From: Astrocystis sublimbata
Lineage: Eukaryota > Ascomycota > Sordariomycetes > Xylariales > Xylariaceae
Reading direction: 5' to 3'
DNA length: 64,000 nt
Assembly (NCBI GenBank): GCA_022453515.1
Contig: JAJNNY010000008.1
Location: 124,001 to 188,000, forward strand
The position numbers were made by a program, and so were the translations under genes. A model generated the notes under the pieces. The model was given only the letters and a program-made list of their open reading frames with translations, searched no databases and was not told where the DNA came from. Every line of letters starts with the position of its first letter. Position 1 is the first letter of the stretch. Positions 1 through 10,550 of this stretch are shown piece after piece.

Positions 1-1
1 G

Positions 2-805
2 TCACACAACCATTTCGACCATGTTGGCGACATAACCACATTCCCCAGCAGCACCGAGCTCGTGGTTGGGCCGGGGGTGTGCGCTGCGTCGTGGCCTGGG
101 TGGCCGCAGGTCCAAGACGCCAAGGTCCTCGAGGCCGACAGGCACGGCCGGCGCGTCCGCGAGATAGCTTTCGATGGGACTACACGCTTCGGCAGTTTCG
201 AGGCCTTTGACTTCTTCGGCGACGGCTCGTTCTACCTACTCAACGCGCCCGGCCACGCGACTGGGCACTTATGCGCGGCTGCGCGATGCACCGCAGACCC
301 GCCTTCGTTCGTCTTCATGGGTGCAGATGCGTGTCATCACCCGGGAGTCCTTCGCCCGACAGAAAAGCTACCACTGCCGCATCCGCATCCACAACCGTCA
401 CCGCAAGCTGACAACATCGAGACTCGCAAGGGAGAGTCGACAAAGCAGTACAACTCCGGTTGGTGTCCGGGTGCCCTGTTGGAACAGCTCACTCTCGATG
501 GCACGTCTCGGACGCCATTTCAGGAGGTCGCAAAGGGCCCTCTGTTCCCCGACCACAATGCAGCCACGGAGACTGTACGAAAGATACAAGAACTAGACGC
601 AACCGACAACATTTTCGTCATCATAGCTCATGATGTATCTTTGAGTACGAGGATCTCATTCTTCCCAGATACGATCAATGACTGGATGACGATGGGTTTG
701 AAAATGAGTACTCGCTGGCTCTTTTGCACTGATTACAGTGACGCTGTCAAACGACTCGAGGGCAAAGCGTCGGAGGTCTTGGGCGAAGGCAAGGGTGCAC
801 TATGA
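2..805 (+). CDS. Metallo-beta-lactamase fold hydrolase, lactonase-like (5' end outside window)
   Basis: The frame is open from base 2 to the TGA at 803-805, so the N-terminus lies before the window. The first visible residues carry the zinc-binding HxHxDH signature (SHNHFDHVGD). Further on come a second histidine in APGHATGH, a metal aspartate in FMGADACHH and a late histidine in IIAHD. This order (HxHxDH, H, D, H) is that of the metallo-beta-lactamase superfamily, and the layout resembles N-acyl-homoserine-lactonase-like and related fungal hydrolases. Substrate cannot be told from sequence; a lactone or ester is inferred. There is a His/Pro-rich loop after the metal Asp (PLPHPHPQPSPQ). No intron is needed in the visible 267 residues. 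Superfamily is well supported, the lactonase subtype is tentative. Confidence 0.85.
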   Translation, partial: SHNHFDHVGDITTFPSSTELVVGPGVCAASWPGWPQVQDAKVLEADRHGRRVREIAFDGTTRFGSFEAFDFFGDGSFYLLNAPGHATGHLCAAARCTADPPSFVFMGADACHHPGVLRPTEKLPLPHPHPQPSPQADNIETRKGESTKQYNSGWCPGALLEQLTLDGTSRTPFQEVAKGPLFPDHNAATETVRKIQELDATDNIFVIIAHDVSLSTRISFFPDTINDWMTMGLKMSTRWLFCTDYSDAVKRLEGKASEVLGEGKGAL

Positions 806-1341
806 TGTGATCTGAATTCTCTCAGAGCCCAAAGGCAATGTCTTCTTGTTTCGATTTCCTTTGTGTTACGAGGATAACCCCCATCCCCCACAAACACACC
901 TTACTCCAATATGAGCTCGTGAACGCAACCCTTGTCAACTTGCTGTTCAAGCTCCAGTTGTCATATAACCTAGGCAGATAGATACCTAACCTTACGTATT
1001 GTACCCTTCCATGACACAAGGCCTTTGTATGCGCGATTTCGGAACAATTACTTTGTCTTTGAAGCAGCACTGATTGGTATGATTTTTACTTTGGGCGTGT
1101 TGACGAACAGGACGGGCGGTTCAGGAAACAGCTGTCTTCAGGGATAGTCTTGCGACTTTCTATAAGAGTCCTGCCCTCTCTGCCACAGACCAGCACCAAT
1201 CCCACCACCCAAAGTATCAACTTACACTCAAGTAAATACTCAAGCCCCCAATACCACTTCTGATAACTTTCTTAAGAGAAAGAATACATTCTACTACACC
1301 ACTCAACAAAGACTAACGACCGAAGCCGTTATTTATTCACA
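806..1341. other. Intergenic region with promoter and leader of the next gene
   Basis: No coding sequence is supported here. The last 180 bases look like a fungal promoter and 5' leader: a TATAAG element followed by C/A-rich, purine-poor sequence leading to the ATG at 1342. Confidence 0.5.
1161..1166 (+). promoter_or_regulatory. TATA-like element of the small basic protein gene
   Basis: TATAAG lies about 180 bases before the ATG at 1342 and is followed by a CA/CT-rich leader, as in many well expressed fungal genes. The long leader could contain a 5' UTR intron; this cannot be decided here. Confidence 0.4.
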
Positions 1342-1617
1342 ATGGAGTACTCCGAGATAAATGCCAGCAAGAGAGCCAGCTCCGGCATGACCGGCGCTGA
1401 GCGCACACCTCCTAAGGCTAAGCCTGCCGAGAACGCCACTAGCACTGGTACCACTGGTAATGATGTAACGCCGAAGCCCCCCAAGCGTGTTGGCGATCAC
1501 AAGCCTATCTCTGGTGAGCCACCCAAGAAGAAGCAGAAGGTGAAGGCTGATACTGATGCTAAGTCATCAGGAGGCGAATCTGGGTATGAGGCGTCGCTCG
1601 AATCCGAGACTAAGTGA
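1342..1617 (+). CDS. Small basic, disordered protein with a nuclear-localisation-like motif (91 aa)
   Basis: A single exon of 91 codons beginning with ATG after a TATA/CA-rich leader. The product is low in hydrophobic residues and rich in Lys, Pro, Thr, Ser and Gly, so it should be disordered. A cluster PPKKKQKVK (about residues 60-68) resembles a classical monopartite nuclear localisation signal. I do not recognise a family. An odd trait is the end: the last sense codon is followed by three in-frame stops (TGA TAA TAG). Codon choice looks like a real gene (many C-ending codons). Existence is likely, function unknown. Confidence 0.6.
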   Translation: MEYSEINASKRASSGMTGAERTPPKAKPAENATSTGTTGNDVTPKPPKRVGDHKPISGEPPKKKQKVKADTDAKSSGGESGYEASLESETK

Positions 1618-1989
1618 TAATAGAAAGTCCATCAGTTCTGGTGAAATTGGTTATGGAATGGTTGCACGCTTCTACTGCGCCATTCTTTCAAATTCTGCAA
1701 GTTGCAACGATGATGTTCAGTTGGGCGCTGGATTCGCCCTGCCTCCTCACTTTGTTTTAAAGCGAGATTCTTTTTCTTCTTTTTCTTTCTCTTAGTTCTA
1801 GAGCTAGTTTCACAGATTAAAAACTCCTTTCTTTTGAATCATTCATCCAATAAGTGACTCGTATGCAAATATAACCAGCGCCCGAATGAGAAAAAGATGA
1901 GTAAGTGTGTAAAAGTTCGAGGTTAGCCATATACTCGTCTTATTCTAAGCTTATGGCTCTAGTATGTAGGAAGGGCGTTGTCCCTTTTC
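1618..1989. other. Intergenic, convergent 3' regions
   Basis: Space between two convergent genes. T-rich tracts (around 1755-1795) suit 3' UTR or polyadenylation signals. No gene seen. Confidence 0.4.
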
Positions 1990-4325
1990 TCAAACAATTA
2001 TCAAATCTTGCTCGTGCAGTTCTAGATGTGAGAGTCCACATAGTTGGATCCATATATCCCCTCTACCCCAGCCTTCACGAAATTCTCCACGGCCAACTCG
2101 CTGGAAGATTTGGCGTCCATCTGAGTTTGGAAAGTCCGGGTATCGTTGGACGAGAATTCCGGCGAAAACTCGGCCATCACCATTATCCCTCCACTCGTTC
2201 CATTGAATTTCTCCAAAAGGAATGAAGTACGTGGTGGCCTCTTTTGTGTGATGTCTATTATCCCAAGCCAAGTTGCCACCTATCGCATGTGGGTTTGGCT
2301 GCCGTAGTTGTTGCAGTTCGATTACGAAACCCGTCAGTGCTAATTCGCCGGCTTTGACTTCTCCAAATATGTCTCCGTATTTAGGCTCCGTACTTATGGA
2401 TCGGATGTGAATCAGAAGGTTGGAGATATGGCTGAATACATCTTTAGTGGCAGCATTGTAAAGCGCCACGCCATCCGCTGATGCCCATGACCAAGATGGA
2501 GCTAATTATAAGAATTAGCAAAAGCTGGTTGTCATGCGGCAGAGTTCAGTACTTACCTCGATACTCTGATTGGGGAATCCTCTCGGCGGAGGCTATAGGT
2601 GAAGAATACCATAAGAGGCTTAAGACGACGTCGGCACCGCCCCAAATCCCTGCATAGTATGGCTTTCCAATGATTTTCGAAAATTGTCGTGCAAGACCAG
2701 AAACCGCAATGAGCTTATCATTCGGGTAGGTGAGATTTGAATCGGTGTAGGTTCGGACCAACTTCCACCAACGGGCAGCGTGGCTGGGATACCCCGATGA
2801 CTCTCTTGTAAAGACCCAGCCCCGTTCGGATTCGGGAAGCAGGGGGAAGAGAAGTGTATTCGGCAACACGGACTCGTCATAGATCTCGGTTGTCACGCAG
2901 GTGCGGCACTCCCACGCTACGAAATGGGCAAAATAGATCATTCGTGGGCACAAGAGGCGCTCCTGGAACACCCATCCGCGAGTGAACAGGTGGGAGTGAC
3001 TGCGAGCTAAATTGACATGGTCGGGGATGACTGAAAATTGCATGACACAATCAGTGTACTCCTGCGTAAAGACGATCGGAGCCACATAATGAGGGTTTCT
3101 TGCTGTGAAAAGGCTTGCGGTGGCGTCTTCACCATCGCATGCACTGATATTGCAGACGCTGTGGCGGTAGACTTTATGCATTTTGGAACATTCCTTTGCA
3201 CGATCATCGAGCGAGTCTTGGATGATGCTAGATATATGTGAGCATGCTGAAGCCAATGGACCAGAGCCAGGGCTAGTAGCAGTGATGAATAAATGTAGAG
3301 TGTTCTTATGGACAGTAGAAGCTTACCAAAGGGAGTCGATCCAAAGGTAGTGTATCTTTAGCCGTTGAGCTACGCGAATCGCGTCCCGAAACCTTAGAGG
3401 GAGGTCGATAATCCTAATTCCTTCTTCCATACAACTCATGTTGGACATGCTCAGTTTCGTTGGCATCAGCTGGCCCCAACTATGGCTCAGTGTGACATAC
3501 TGGACATCTTGACGCGGCTGGTTCTCTGGAAGCTTTTCTGTCTGAATAACCCGGACCTTCCCTCTGTCAGTCAAACTAAGATGCAGATCTAGTAACCGGG
3601 TCGGCAGCCATAGGTTTCTCTCCTTCGGACGACAGGCCTCATGTTTAGTTAAACAAGCTTGTAGAGAACTAGAACAAAAGTCCATACACGCCTCTTGGTC
3701 TGTCGAGGTTGCAACGGGTGTTTTAAGAACGACGACAGGCTCTGAATAAGTTGTTAGCAAAGTGACCAAGCCTGAGTACTTAAGTAATCACAATGTACTA
3801 ACGTGAAGTCGCATCCTCCACGCCTATATGAAATGAAAGCTTTGCCAATCGAGAACCGAAATGGGAGACAACGATCAAAAGCCAGGTCGGCCGGCAAGTG
3901 GCATCGTCCAAATACAAGACACTCTCGACCATCGAACTCACTGGAGCCTTCCCAAGTGTCGCATATCCTACCATAGAAACAATTGTCTGACACATTTGGC
4001 ACTTGTCTGAAGCTGCTGTTGCTATCAACTGATCCAATCCCCGTCCAGGGCTGTTGGTCCAAACCGATAGGGAGCCGCGACCAGTGTATATTTTGTATTC
4101 ATTGCAGTCGTGTAAGTTGAAGGGGCATGATACGGCAGCACTAGATGATTTAGACTTGGTGCCACTTTTGTATCGTTCCAATTCCTGCGCCAGATTTTGT
4201 ATCAAGGTCAATCCCATGCCTGCCTCTCTCGCAGCTATCACAGCAAACTTCTTGGTGTCTAAGATCCTTTGGATTAGGTCAGGCTGAGAAAAAGTGAAGT
4301 GCATCGCACACGATTCGCACAACAT
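1990..4325 (-). CDS. HET-domain protein (heterokaryon incompatibility family)
   Basis: Four exons read on the minus strand: 4325-3803, 3741-3327, 3227-2557 and 2501-1990 (introns of 61, 99 and 55 nt), giving 706 residues. Splicing restores the HET hallmarks: YVTLSHSWG near residues 256-264, then DLPLRFRDAIRVA, then YLWIDSLCIIQDS exactly across the 3228-3326 intron, a GWVFQERLL block, and RAPSWSWAS exactly across the 2502-2556 intron. The start ATG begins MLCESC, a Cys pair common at the front of such proteins. Members act in allorecognition and regulated cell death in moulds. No NACHT, ankyrin or WD40 partner domain is seen, so this is a HET-only protein. Family certain; any role in incompatibility is inferred. 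Confidence 0.92.
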
Positions 4326-4745
4326 CTTGAGGTTTGTAATATAAGTGACAATATACTAAGGAATAGTGATTATACTGTATTGCGAAATGTGAGATGGAAA
4401 CTATGTTGTGAAATAGAGGTGTGTTGTTCCTCGTCAGGCAGAATGATTCCACCTGCAGCTAACGTGCATACCAGGTTAGTGGACCCTCATACAACACAGC
4501 CACAATGAATCAACTGGAGTGCTCTAACGAAGAGTATTTTATCACAAAGTTTATGTAGTTCATGACATACACATTCCACATAATTAGGCCGGGGCGCAGT
4601 CACACAAGTCACACAGCACCGCAATGCGACCGACAGCCCCTTTCATACTCCTTGAGAGTCAGACCACGCTGCGAAAGCTAGCTACAAGTACCTTCCTGTG
4701 TCTCTCTCCAACTTGTGCTACCGTATAACAACAACGCGCGTCATA
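4326..4745. other. Intergenic between P450 3' end and HET gene start
   Basis: Both neighbours are on the minus strand. This region should carry the HET promoter. No TATA box or other distinctive element is clear. Confidence 0.4.
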
Positions 4746-6742
4746 TCATAGAACTCGGATTCTCGCGTACGGGGCTTCCGGCTCCCTGAAGATCTTCTCT
4801 ATCGCCTTGGCAGTTTTGAACCCGGCCGATAGTTCCAAAAACTCAAAGTTCATGATGAGGAGAACGACGATAATGCGGAATTCCATCGTTGCCAATCTGC
4901 GACCTATGATTTGGCGATGAGAAGAAAGCGTTAGCTAGCCACGTTTTTCTGCTTCCAATCGAGAGAGGATCTTGCGAATCGACTCATTGGATGGGGTCAA
5001 GTAAAGTATCTGCTTACCAGAGCACCCTCGATACCCGCCCCCAAACGCAAGCTGTGGCAGCGCATACGCATTAAACTTTTCCTTCCCAGTCTCTTCATCC
5101 TTCACAAGCCACCTCTCGGGCTCGAATAGATGCAAATCAGCACCGGCCCTGCCCTCGAAGCCACCTCCGCGCTTCTCATTCGCCGCCTGGCTGCTCTTGC
5201 TCTGTCTGCGCTCGTCGACGGGCGCAGGAGCGTGGTCCACGTGGTAATTCATGAATATCTCCGCCCCTTTCGGGATCCTATAGCCGAGAATCTCGGTGTC
5301 GACAACGGCTTGCCGCAGGTTGCCCTTGGCCGTGCCGGCCAGCCGGATGCTCTCCTCGCACACGGCGTCGAGATACGGGATGTCGGTGCCGAGGATATCG
5401 TCGACTGGCGGTGCGCCTTCTGCGCCCGGAAAGGCGGAGGAGAGGACGGAGCGTAGGCGCGTTTGTATAGCGGGGTAGGCTTCCATGAATCGGACGAACC
5501 AGCTTAGGGTGTTGGCTGTTGAGTCGTGGCCCTGAAGAAGAGGAGGGGAGAGCATTGCGTTAGTTGAGGTATTCGCTCATTTTCATAGAAAAGTGGAAAA
5601 GGCGTAAAGGAAACTGAAACTGAAGAGGGAAAGAATACGAGAGAGAAAAAACGTACGCCGACGAGCATGACGAACATCTCGTCCAACATGCTCTGATCCT
5701 TGACCGGGTCACTGGGCTGTTTCCCAGCCTTCTTGGCCTCAACAATCTGTCGTCTGAGGACTAAATCCATCATGCACCTGTCGCTATCACCAAGCTCCAA
5801 CGACCCAGCCTCGAGACGCTGGAACCGCTCGACAGCACTCTTCATGGCGCTGGTAATCTCCGCCGTCACAGTCGCCCTGAACTTGCGGTAGCGCGGGGTG
5901 TACGTCTCGAGTTTCTGCGCCCATTTCGGCACAGGGTGGTTCGAGTTGCGCGCGATGGTCCGGCCGATATACTCTACTTCCTCTTTGAGGAACACCCCCC
6001 GAGGGACGTCATCCCCATCCCCATCCCCATCCCCTTTCTCGACATAATCCGTCTCCATCCCCTTTGGATCACGCACCTTCAACCTCCTCCTCAACTTCGC
6101 AATCTCATGCCTCGTAACCCCCGGCTCCTCCCCCACCATAGCCACCCAGATCGCATCGAGCGCAGCATTCTTAAAGTCCTCCGAGACACTAAACGGCGCA
6201 TCTCCATCCCCACTCCCCGCCCTCAGCCTCCACAGCTCCAGCAACTCGATCGTCGCCTTCCAGATGCCCGGGGCGGCCGTCTTCTCCAAAAACTCCCTGC
6301 TCATCACGTCCGCCCAGACCCGCTTCTGCGCGCGCAGCGCCGGCGTGGTATACTGGCTCAGCGTCCCTCTGGGGAACATGGGCGACAGGAGGTCGAGCGC
6401 CATGGGGGCTTTGTCGAATTCCTTCTGGCGTCGGAGCAGAATGTCTTCGATGGTGCGCGCGTCTTCGAGTATGATCAGCGGCGCGCGGAAGGCGAGCCCG
6501 GGGAAGAGGAGCTGCGCGAGGGGCGCGTTGAGGGCTTGGGTTGTGGCGGCGAATATCGAAGATGAGTTCTCGCCTGTCGAGGCGATGAGGGGCACGAGGA
6601 GCGGCATGTCGCCCGTTATGCGCCGGGCCGAGGCGAGGTTGTGGGGGATTCCCGCGTACGGCTTTGGGTAGAGGTTGCGGAGGGCGAGGATGAGGATGGC
6701 GAGGAGGGCGAGGAGGGCGAGGAAGGTTGGGAGCGAAGACAT
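4746..6742 (-). CDS. Cytochrome P450 monooxygenase
   Basis: Three exons on the minus strand: 6742-5657, 5531-5018 and 4903-4746 (introns 125 and 114 nt), 585 residues. The chosen ATG starts MSSLPTFL and runs straight into a Leu/Ala-rich membrane anchor (about residues 5-25) and a Pro-containing hinge. Upstream in-frame codons are low complexity and were not used. The oxygen-binding I-helix motif GHDSTANT (363-370) begins exactly at the first splice junction. ExxR is EESIR (421-425), and the haem loop FGGGYRGCSG holds the axial Cys at about 532. Odd points: a charged, Gly/Asp-rich insert before the I-helix (GDGDGDGD) and a Lys/Ser-rich insert of about 25 residues before the haem loop. Substrate unknown; ER membrane expected. 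Confidence 0.93.
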
Positions 6743-8076
6743 TTTAGAGAGCGAACGAGCATTCTTTGGGTATAGTTCGAGGTTTGGGGTTGATGTGCTG
6801 GGATGAGCTCGTAAAGCGAATGGGAAGTAGTGAGGTTGAGGTTGAGACTGAGACTGAGACAGAGAGAGACACTGATATTGAGGTGGTGATGCTATAGAAT
6901 AGAAATAGCTAAAAGACAAAGGACGACCATTGCCAGCCAACGTCATAAGCTCGACCAATCATTAACCAACAAGGGTTGACAACTTCGTCTGTAACACACT
7001 GAGCTGCGGTAAGACTATTTTTCATCCAATCCGATCGAGAAATGCAAGTGAGCAACTGTTGGTTTCCAACCAACAAATCCTCGGTATGGCGTGTACTCGA
7101 GTCTGGTGTCACTTTGCTGTCGCACAACTGCCCCCGTGATGTTCTGCATTCTGGGTTATTGTAGGCCGCTTATTGGATTGCCATAACTGGCAAATTGCTC
7201 ATAGGCAACCCAATGCGTGCTTGAGAACGAATCATACACTTTGGGCCGGGTATGGTCCCATCTGGCGCATCGGCTCAAACATCAGCAACCTCAGCGCAGC
7301 CAAGCTTTTGATTATGATGCACCAAATGTACGGTCACACAAAAGTAATTTATTCCCAACAGGTGTTAAGCTCGGTTGATTCTTTTGGTGAAGTTAGTTAG
7401 TTTAATTAGAGGCCTCTGAACTCTATGGGCAAGCAAGCTCTTGTTTCTAAAAAAAAAAAAAAAAAAACCTACTATCGCTTTTCCTACTCTGTCCCCCAGG
7501 CCGCATAGGCTCGAGGCGATAGTATCATCGAATGAAAACTATCTACTTGTTGATGTTAGCAATTGCAGTAGATAGAAATAGCAGCTTCATGCCTCACCCC
7601 TCTAAGGGCCAGCCATAATGACGTCTAGTAGGTAATCAATATGAGCCCAAGTACTGTAGTTGAACCAGCAGCCTCCCGTGCACAATAATTAGGTAGTAGT
7701 TAATCAAAGATAACACTGCCATCACGATAGCTACGTGAACTCGATAATCTTAACATTAGGCACAGTACCGATATAGTGACGAAGGCTGGTAATTAACACA
7801 GGTACATCGAATTCGCTAATGACTAAAAAACATGTTTATGTGCCGCCCCTGAGTATGTCTTCTTTTCCGGCTCTGCCAATAGAAGTGACAAGAAACGCCA
7901 TGCTCCGACGTGTGTGTGCGTATGTAATTATGCCCAGTATGTATGTATGCGCGTTTGTGTGTACAGGTCATTAGTAACAATTTATCCACCCCCTCAAGGC
8001 AATCAATATTAAACAAAAAGTTCGCCAGTCATTTCTTGATCCAGCGGGCCGGGACAGAAATTGAACCCCGGTATTC
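6743..8076. other. Gene-poor intergenic region
   Basis: 1.3 kb between the P450 promoter side and the lipase 3' end. It contains a 19-base A run (7449-7467) and no reading frame with codon bias or motifs. CT/AG-rich sequence near 6840-6880 lies just upstream of the P450 and may be part of its leader. Confidence 0.4.
7449..7467. repeat. Poly-A run of 19 bases
   Basis: Uninterrupted A19 in non-coding DNA. It could be a simple homopolymer or the tail of a retroposed sequence. No retroposed gene is recognisable upstream of it. Confidence 0.9.
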
Positions 8077-10550
8077 CTAATTCACTGACTTCGTCTTATA
8101 CGGCCCTTGTGTGTTAAACTGTCCTTGTCCTTGCGCCTGTGTCTGCGCCTCATCCCCACTGCTCCCCGTTGTAGACGTATTCGTATTCGTCGTGACGACG
8201 CCGCCCGCCGGCTGCGCGCTGCCGATCCGGATACACCCCCTCCCGCCGTCGCGCGGGGTGTTGATGCTGAGATTACTTGTGGCGCTACCACGGCGGCGGG
8301 GCAGCTTGCTACTCCCACCACTACCACTGCTACCGCCACTGCCCATGTTCATGAGCGTATGTAAGTTCGAGACCGCAGAAGTAGACGGCGTCACGGGCGG
8401 CGACATGACTTGTGCGTGCATCGAGGCTGTTTCCTGCGTGCCGTCTAGCGTTGTTGAGCTCCGCTTATTGGGCGTCAAGGCTCCGGAAGGGGGTTCGCCG
8501 ATGGGAGAGATAGGACGGCTGGGGCTGGTGTATGGGTATGATGTGGGATACTGCGGATGTTGATGCTGCGGCGCGAGGTCCTCTGGTATGGCGACCCTCA
8601 CGCGCTGGGCTTCTCTAGCTCTGTGCTGCGGACCAAGTCCATCTCCGTTCTCGTAGTTGTTTGACCGGTTGGAGGTGCTGTTATCAGAATCCACCGCGTC
8701 GCTATTCACGCGTGTGCTGCAAAATCACATGTTAGATTAGAATAGATTAGAATTAGGGCCATAAGACGGTATACGGTAGACTAGGAGATGTTAAGAACAC
8801 CACCGTGTAGTGGAGGCGGCTAACTTACTGTTTGAAAGACGTCGACGCAGACAGACTCCTATCTCTCGCACGGGCGAAGCTCTCATATTCCTTCAGGGGA
8901 TTATCCGGGCTCGTGAAATTGTCCAGGGCGTCGAAGACATGTCTAAAGACCTGGGTATCCACGTCTCTCGCCCACAGGAAGTCCAGATGTTCGTAGTGCG
9001 GTATCTCGGTGGCCACGGTTCTCTTCGGCAGCTCCTTAAGTATGACTCTAATATCGACCAGCGAGTCGCTCCCGCCATAGACGATGACGATGGGGGTCCT
9101 GATATTCCTCGTCGGGTATTTCGCGACCTTGGTATACTTGTCCTGCGTATTCATCCCCAGAGCCGTCTGCACATCGTCATCAAACATCTGGAAGCTCTTG
9201 TTGCGGATCATCTGGAACCAGTGCACGACGGATTTGGTGCTCGTGAAGCTGTACAGATGCGGGTACGCGGCCAGCTTCTGGCTCACGCTCATGTTCTTGC
9301 TCTTCCAGCCGAACAAGAAGTCATTCCCCATGTCGATGAGCTTGACGAAGATGGGCGGGTACAATATGCTCTGCCAGGTGGTCGCCGAACTCAGAATAGA
9401 GCGCCGTCCAAAGAGAAGGAACAGAACTTGCGGCGACGCCTTGATAAGAGCCTCAACAAGCCTGTTCTTGAGGCCTGGCACATTCATGGCGGGCGCGAGG
9501 GCGACGAATACATTCACCTGGTCATTGAGCTTCGGGTTCACGGACAAGCTTGCGAAGGCCTGGCCTGAGCCTTGCGAGAAGCCGATGTAGGATAGCGAGG
9601 GCTGCCTGGTGGCGTCGAGGACGTACTGGATCGAGTTCGGGATGTCGTAGAAGGCGAATTCGTCGAGGGAAAAGTTCCAGAACTTGGTCGAGTTTGGGGA
9701 CTCGTTGATCGACTTCTTGGAGTATTTGTTTCCGCGGTTGTTGCCCAGCTACGAATGTCACGTCAGTCTCACCGTTCACGGGATTTTTGAGTCAGTGGAC
9801 AGATGGAGCCGCATGTAGACATACCCACACATCGAAGCCATGCTCAACCAGAATGAATGGGAGACAGCGCTGTTCGTCAGTCAAGCACACCCAGACCTCG
9901 CTGTTCATCAGGAGACCGTGGTGGAGGTAGACGACACGCTTCTTGACGCTGTTAGGCCCGTCATTGACCTTGGTGTCCTCCTCGCCCTTCCGCCAGGCTA
10001 GACGATGCAGGCCGAGTAGGTAGCCGTCCTTAGTCTGCACCACATGTTCCTCGGCAGTATATCCCCAGGTGGCGCATATGGCGACGAAATCGGAAGCATT
10101 CTGGATGGAGGATGAGATGACTGGCGGGATGTGTTAGCGAATCGGATGACAATATGGATAGATGTTCGCATTCTAGGCATTTGATAGTGCATGGGGCACG
10201 CACCGGTCTTCCTCGCTTCGGCCCTCTTCTGGGCTGGCGAGCTGATGCTGTTGAATATGCGCCGCGACGCGTCGGTGAAGAGGCGGATGAGAGACGTCGC
10301 TAGACAGACGGTCGTGTTAGTGGCATATTGTGGCAAGGTTGGGTTCAGGACTCGTACGGAGCGCGAGGGTTAGGATTCGGATGATGGCCTCGAAGGCAAC
10401 GAAGAGAAACGAGCCTATCAAGGCAATGTATTCGGTCCTGTGTCGGTTCTTGTTAGCTACACGATGTTGGTGCGGTGGCAGCAACGCACAGCAGCAGGCA
10501 ATGGAGGGAGAGACGAACGGATTCAATCGACCTATGAATGGCACAGCCAT
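8077..10550 (-). CDS. Steryl-ester/triacylglycerol lipase (Yeh/Tgl1 family, AB-hydrolase lipase)
   Basis: Six minus-strand exons: 10550-10519, 10437-10358, 10299-10204, 10120-9825, 9748-8829 and 8716-8077, 687 residues with matched phases. The first junction uses a weaker donor (GTTCGT) and is the least certain. Residues 10-40 form a membrane segment (YIALIGSFLFVAFEAIIR). Then come the family lid block EEHVVQTKDGYLLGLHRL, the oxyanion motif VVYLHHGLLMNSEVW, GFDVWLGNNRGN across the 9749-9824 intron, the nucleophile elbow GFSQG (Ser about 226), VYGGSDSLVD with the likely acid Asp, and HYEHLDFLWA with the likely His. The last exon (about 213 residues) is a Ser/Pro/Gln/Gly-rich disordered tail, longer than the yeast enzymes. 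Expected on ER or lipid droplets hydrolysing steryl esters or neutral lipids. Confidence 0.92.

Noticed and set aside
174..596. Second open frame inside the metallo-beta-lactamase gene
   Set aside because: Shadow frame of the real gene, Arg/Ser-rich with no motif.
7449..7467. Retrotransposon poly-A tail
   Set aside because: No reverse-transcriptase fragment, target duplication or retroposed exon precedes the A run.
8040..8095. tRNA-like GGTTCAAT segment on the minus strand
   Set aside because: The would-be T-arm has no 7-base loop and no acceptor or D-arm pairing could be found.
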